Assembly: GCA_026987955.1 (NCBI GenBank)
Contig: JALSME010000114.1
Coordinates: forward strand, 1 to 34,691
Direction: 5' to 3'
DNA: 34,691 bases
From: Sulfurospirillum sp.
GTDB taxonomy: Bacteria; Campylobacterota; Campylobacteria; Campylobacterales; Sulfurospirillaceae
Made by a program: the position numbers and the translations under genes. The notes beneath the pieces were generated by a model. That model searched no databases. It saw only the letters and a program-made list of their open reading frames with translations, and was not told where the DNA came from. Of this stretch, positions 32,615 through 34,691 are shown piece after piece; the first letter of the stretch is position 1; each line of letters starts with the position of its first letter.

Positions 32615-33467
32615 TCAACCCTCCAATAATCAAAAATAGTGCTACTATAGTGGAAAATAGTATCTCCTCACCAACAAAGAAGTGAATAAACACTAAAGAT
32701 AAAAATGGTGATAAAAATATAAGATTTGATATCTTCGATATGCTAGATGTAAGATTTACAGCCTTTAGCCAAAAGATAAAAGTAATACCCATCTCAAAAA
32801 GTCCAATATAAAACACTCCTATAGTAGCCTCTATATTTGGCAAGTTAACCCCTCCACTAAAGGCTACATATATACTTATAAAAGTAGTCCCCACTAAAAA
32901 ATTGGCAAACAATCCAACTACTGCATCTACTTTTGAGCTTCGATTGAATATCCAGTAAAATGCCCATAAAACTGTGCTAAATAGTGCCAATATTACTCCA
33001 TATAAATCTGAAAAGTTAAGAGAGAAAGGATCGCCTTTAGTTGCGATTATCAAAACCCCAAAATAGCATATAAACCCAGCTAGTATATCTGCCTTGGTCA
33101 ATTTGTGCTTTAAAAATATAACACCCAAGTATGCCAACATCAACGCCCATGTATAGTTTATAGCTTGTGTTTCTTGTGCAGGCAGTAGGTCGTATGCTTT
33201 AAAAAGAACTAGATAGTATATAAAAGGATTAATTCCTCCCAAAACTGACACGAGTAATGGGCTTTTTACTATATATAAAAAAGCCTCTTTTAACTTCTTT
33301 TTATATAACAGTATACCGCCTAACAGAATAAGCGATACCCAAGATGAATAAAAAAGCAACTCTATGGGAGTTATATGCCTAAGAGTTATCTTAAAGGCTG
33401 TGGCTACTGTTGACCAAAAAAATACCGATACAAGTGCATATTTGTATGCTGATATTTGCTTACTCAT
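32592..33467 (-). CDS. EamA/DMT-family transporter
   Basis: A 291-residue inner-membrane protein with about ten hydrophobic segments in two EamA repeats. The first (about 5-140) has SVFFWSTVATAFKITL and ITPIELLFYSSWVSL; the second (about 150-290) has LFSTVLWAFYWIFNRSS and FLSLVFIHFFVGEEI. Members export amino acids or other small metabolites; the substrate is unknown. The ribosome site is weak. It overlaps the EAL-protein gene tail to tail. Confidence 0.85.
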   Translation of the reverse strand: MSKQISAYKYALVSVFFWSTVATAFKITLRHITPIELLFYSSWVSLILLGGILLYKKKLKEAFLYIVKSPLLVSVLGGINPFIYYLVLFKAYDLLPAQETQAINYTWALMLAYLGVIFLKHKLTKADILAGFICYFGVLIIATKGDPFSLNFSDLYGVILALFSTVLWAFYWIFNRSSKVDAVVGLFANFLVGTTFISIYVAFSGGVNLPNIEATIGVFYIGLFEMGITFIFWLKAVNLTSSISKISNLIFLSPFLSLVFIHFFVGEEILFSTIVALFLIIGGLIIQQKWK

Positions 33468-33564
33468 AAAGACTAAAAAAATTATAATTTAAGTTATCTA
33501 TCATGTTTATTACCACACCAACTAAATACCCAAAGGTTGACTATGAGTATAACATAAAAAAAGC

Positions 33565-33570
33565 TATAAT
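33565..33570 (+). promoter_or_regulatory. Putative -10 box for the Dabb gene
   Basis: TATAAT sits directly before an in-frame ATG at 33571, so that ATG cannot be the start of a transcript made from here. TTGACT at 33537-33542 is too far (22 bases) to be an ideal -35. Confidence 0.5.
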
Positions 33571-33606
33571 ATGACTATTATTACTCTATCAACAAAAAGG
33601 AATATC

Positions 33607-33897
33607 GTGATTAAACATATAGTATTTTTCAAATTAGAAGATAACTCTGATGAGCATAAAAATTTTGTTAGAGAAAAAATTATGTCTATGAAAGACAAGA
33701 TTGACGAGCTTAAGCAGATTGAAGTTGGCATAAACTTTGCCGATGAAGAGAGAGCCTATGATCTCTGTCTTATTAGTCAATTTGAAAGCAAAGGTGACCT
33801 CCGTGCTTATGCTGTACACCCTTTACATGTAGAGGTTATAAAGTATCTAAAATCAAAAAATACAATAACGAAAGTTGTAGATTATGAATGCAGTTAG
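33607..33897 (+). CDS. Dabb (stress-responsive A/B barrel) domain protein
   Basis: A 96-residue protein with the dimeric ferredoxin-like Dabb fold. MIKHIVFFKL opens the first strand, DFA-type residues lie in the middle, and HPLHVEVIKYLKSKN is the family's conserved His-Pro-x-His region. Function in bacteria is poorly defined. The start is GTG at 33607, with AAAAAGG at a proper distance (33594-33600); the in-frame ATG at 33571 sits right next to a -10 box and would add residues before the conserved N-terminus. A palindrome variant at 33821-33834 encodes LHVE. Confidence 0.8.
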   Translation: MIKHIVFFKLEDNSDEHKNFVREKIMSMKDKIDELKQIEVGINFADEERAYDLCLISQFESKGDLRAYAVHPLHVEVIKYLKSKNTITKVVDYECS

Positions 33898-33916
33898 ACT
33901 CAACTTATGAGTCTAA
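33894..33916. other. Stem-loop at the convergent gene ends
   Basis: TTAGACTC (33894-33901) pairs with GAGTCTAA (33909-33916) around AACTTAT. It contains the Dabb stop codon and overlaps the DMT stop codon. Without a T-run it may act as a weak bidirectional terminator or mRNA end stabiliser. Confidence 0.45.
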
Positions 33917-34691
33917 TGTATATCTTTTTAAACAAGGGAAGTGAAGAGACTATAGAGCCCAATACTATAAGTAAACATGCTATCCATATGGTGCTATTAG
34001 GTTTTGAAAGGCCTAATAGAATTAAAATCATAGTTGAGAGTAGTGGGGTAAAATAAGAGAGTGATCCTAGAAGTTGGATATCCCCTTTTTTCATGCCATA
34101 GTCCCATACAAAAAAAGCTCCCCCAACAGGACCTAGTCCAATCAAAACGATTATTATCGTCTCCTGCCAAGTAGGAACCACTGTTGTTTCAAAAGCAAAA
34201 TGAGCAAGTAGGGATAAAACAGCCGTAACACCACAATAAGCACCAACTGCACTCGTGGGAATATCTGCAAAATACCTAGATAAAACTGAGTAGATAGCCC
34301 AAATTAGAGCAGCTATAAAAGCATATAGGTATCCATCTGTATATTTTATATCAAATTCAAACTCTCCCCCATTGATAACCAAAAAAACAACTCCACTAAG
34401 TCCTAATATGACTCCTATCACATGAAACCATCTCAACTTTTCTTTAGGCAAAAATGAGCTAAATAGAACTATAAAAAGAGGCCAAAGGTAGTTAATGAGA
34501 TTTGCTTCAATAGCTGGTGCATTTCTTACAGCTAAAAAATAAAAATAGTGATATCCAAAAAGACCACTTACCCCAAGTAACCAAATCTTAAAAGGGTGCT
34601 TAAAATGAATCCAGATACCATTCTTCTCTTTTTTCCATATAATCAGACCAATTATAAAAGCTACAAAAAATGCCATAGAGGTAAGTTCAAA
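33900..34691 (-). CDS. EamA/DMT-family transporter (partial)
   Basis: The frame is open to the right edge of the window, so the N-terminus is missing. The visible 263 residues hold about nine membrane segments, including FGYHYFYFLAVRNAPAIEAN and LINYLWPLFIVLFSSF of the first EamA repeat and ALIWAIYSVLSRYF of the second. An ATG at 34676 would start inside the first helix region and lacks a ribosome site in view, so an upstream start is likely. It is not closely similar to the other DMT transporter 300 bases away, so the two are not a recent duplication. The substrate is unknown. Confidence 0.85.
   Translation of the reverse strand, partial: FELTSMAFFVAFIIGLIIWKKEKNGIWIHFKHPFKIWLLGVSGLFGYHYFYFLAVRNAPAIEANLINYLWPLFIVLFSSFLPKEKLRWFHVIGVILGLSGVVFLVINGGEFEFDIKYTDGYLYAFIAALIWAIYSVLSRYFADIPTSAVGAYCGVTAVLSLLAHFAFETTVVPTWQETIIIVLIGLGPVGGAFFVWDYGMKKGDIQLLGSLSYFTPLLSTMILILLGLSKPNSTIWIACLLIVLGSIVSSLPLFKKIYIRLIS

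Noticed and set aside
33571-33606. Longer Dabb protein from ATG 33571
   Set aside because: The ATG directly follows a TATAAT box and precedes any likely transcript start; GTG 33607 has a good ribosome site.

Overview
The window is a gene-dense, AT-rich stretch of chromosome, almost certainly from a chemolithotrophic or free-living Campylobacterota (Epsilonproteobacteria) bacterium of the Sulfurimonas/Sulfuricurvum/Arcobacter type. The evidence is the set of gene types (short MurB beside FliQ, a Csd4/Pgp1-type cell-shape peptidase, tsaD, dxr-cdsA next to an NFACT protein, a ~420-residue LeuC), the low GC, and compact operons with many TTG and GTG starts. No tRNA, rRNA, CRISPR array or transposase gene was seen.

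Layout. 1-1115 (+): tail of an unknown gene, fliQ and murB. 1105-8760 (-): tsaD, csd4-like peptidase, Tat-exported M15 peptidase, L-serine dehydratase, a Cache-GGDEF-EAL protein and an FmdE-like protein. 8761-8915: a non-coding stretch holding a duplicated gene start. 8916-12059 (+): tight run of methyltransferase, response regulator, histidine kinase, an acidic repeat-rich secreted protein and a calcium-motif lipoprotein. 12087-15848 (-): metallophosphoesterase, Na+:alanine symporter, uracil-type permease. 15869-16143: a striking nested inverted-repeat element. 16118-19677 (-): dxr, cdsA, a small charged protein and an NFACT/RqcH-like protein. 19879-20313 (+): a truncated haemoglobin whose start codon sits in a perfect hairpin. 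20350-21840 (-): class I fumarase. 21945-22841 (+): flavin reductase-like protein and two small proteins. 22889-28598 (-): a four-gene CoA-ester cluster (HpcH/CitE lyase, mesaconyl-CoA hydratase, acyl-CoA ligase-CitE fusion, second CitE lyase), with a divergent IclR regulator at 28845. 29644-32614 (+): leuC, mobA and a degenerate GGDEF-EAL protein. 32592-34691: two DMT-family transporters (-) around a Dabb-domain protein (+); the last transporter runs off the window.

How it works together. The CoA-ester cluster plausibly activates a methyl-branched C5 dicarboxylate such as mesaconate, hydrates the CoA ester and cleaves it to glyoxylate plus propionyl-CoA, or to pyruvate plus acetyl-CoA, under IclR control. 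The two-component operon plausibly senses an envelope or cation signal and controls two small Asp-rich exported proteins. Csd4-like and M15 peptidases form a peptidoglycan-trimming pair.

The most unusual signals are DNA-level. First, the 14-bp palindrome CTCTACATGTAGAG occurs seven times exactly, plus many near copies, mostly inside genes and in more than one reading frame. Second, the ~275-bp element at 15869-16143 can be drawn as a junction of four helices with no unpaired bases at the junction; one arm carries only G-U wobbles and tandem G-A mismatches on the + strand, as expected for a structured RNA.
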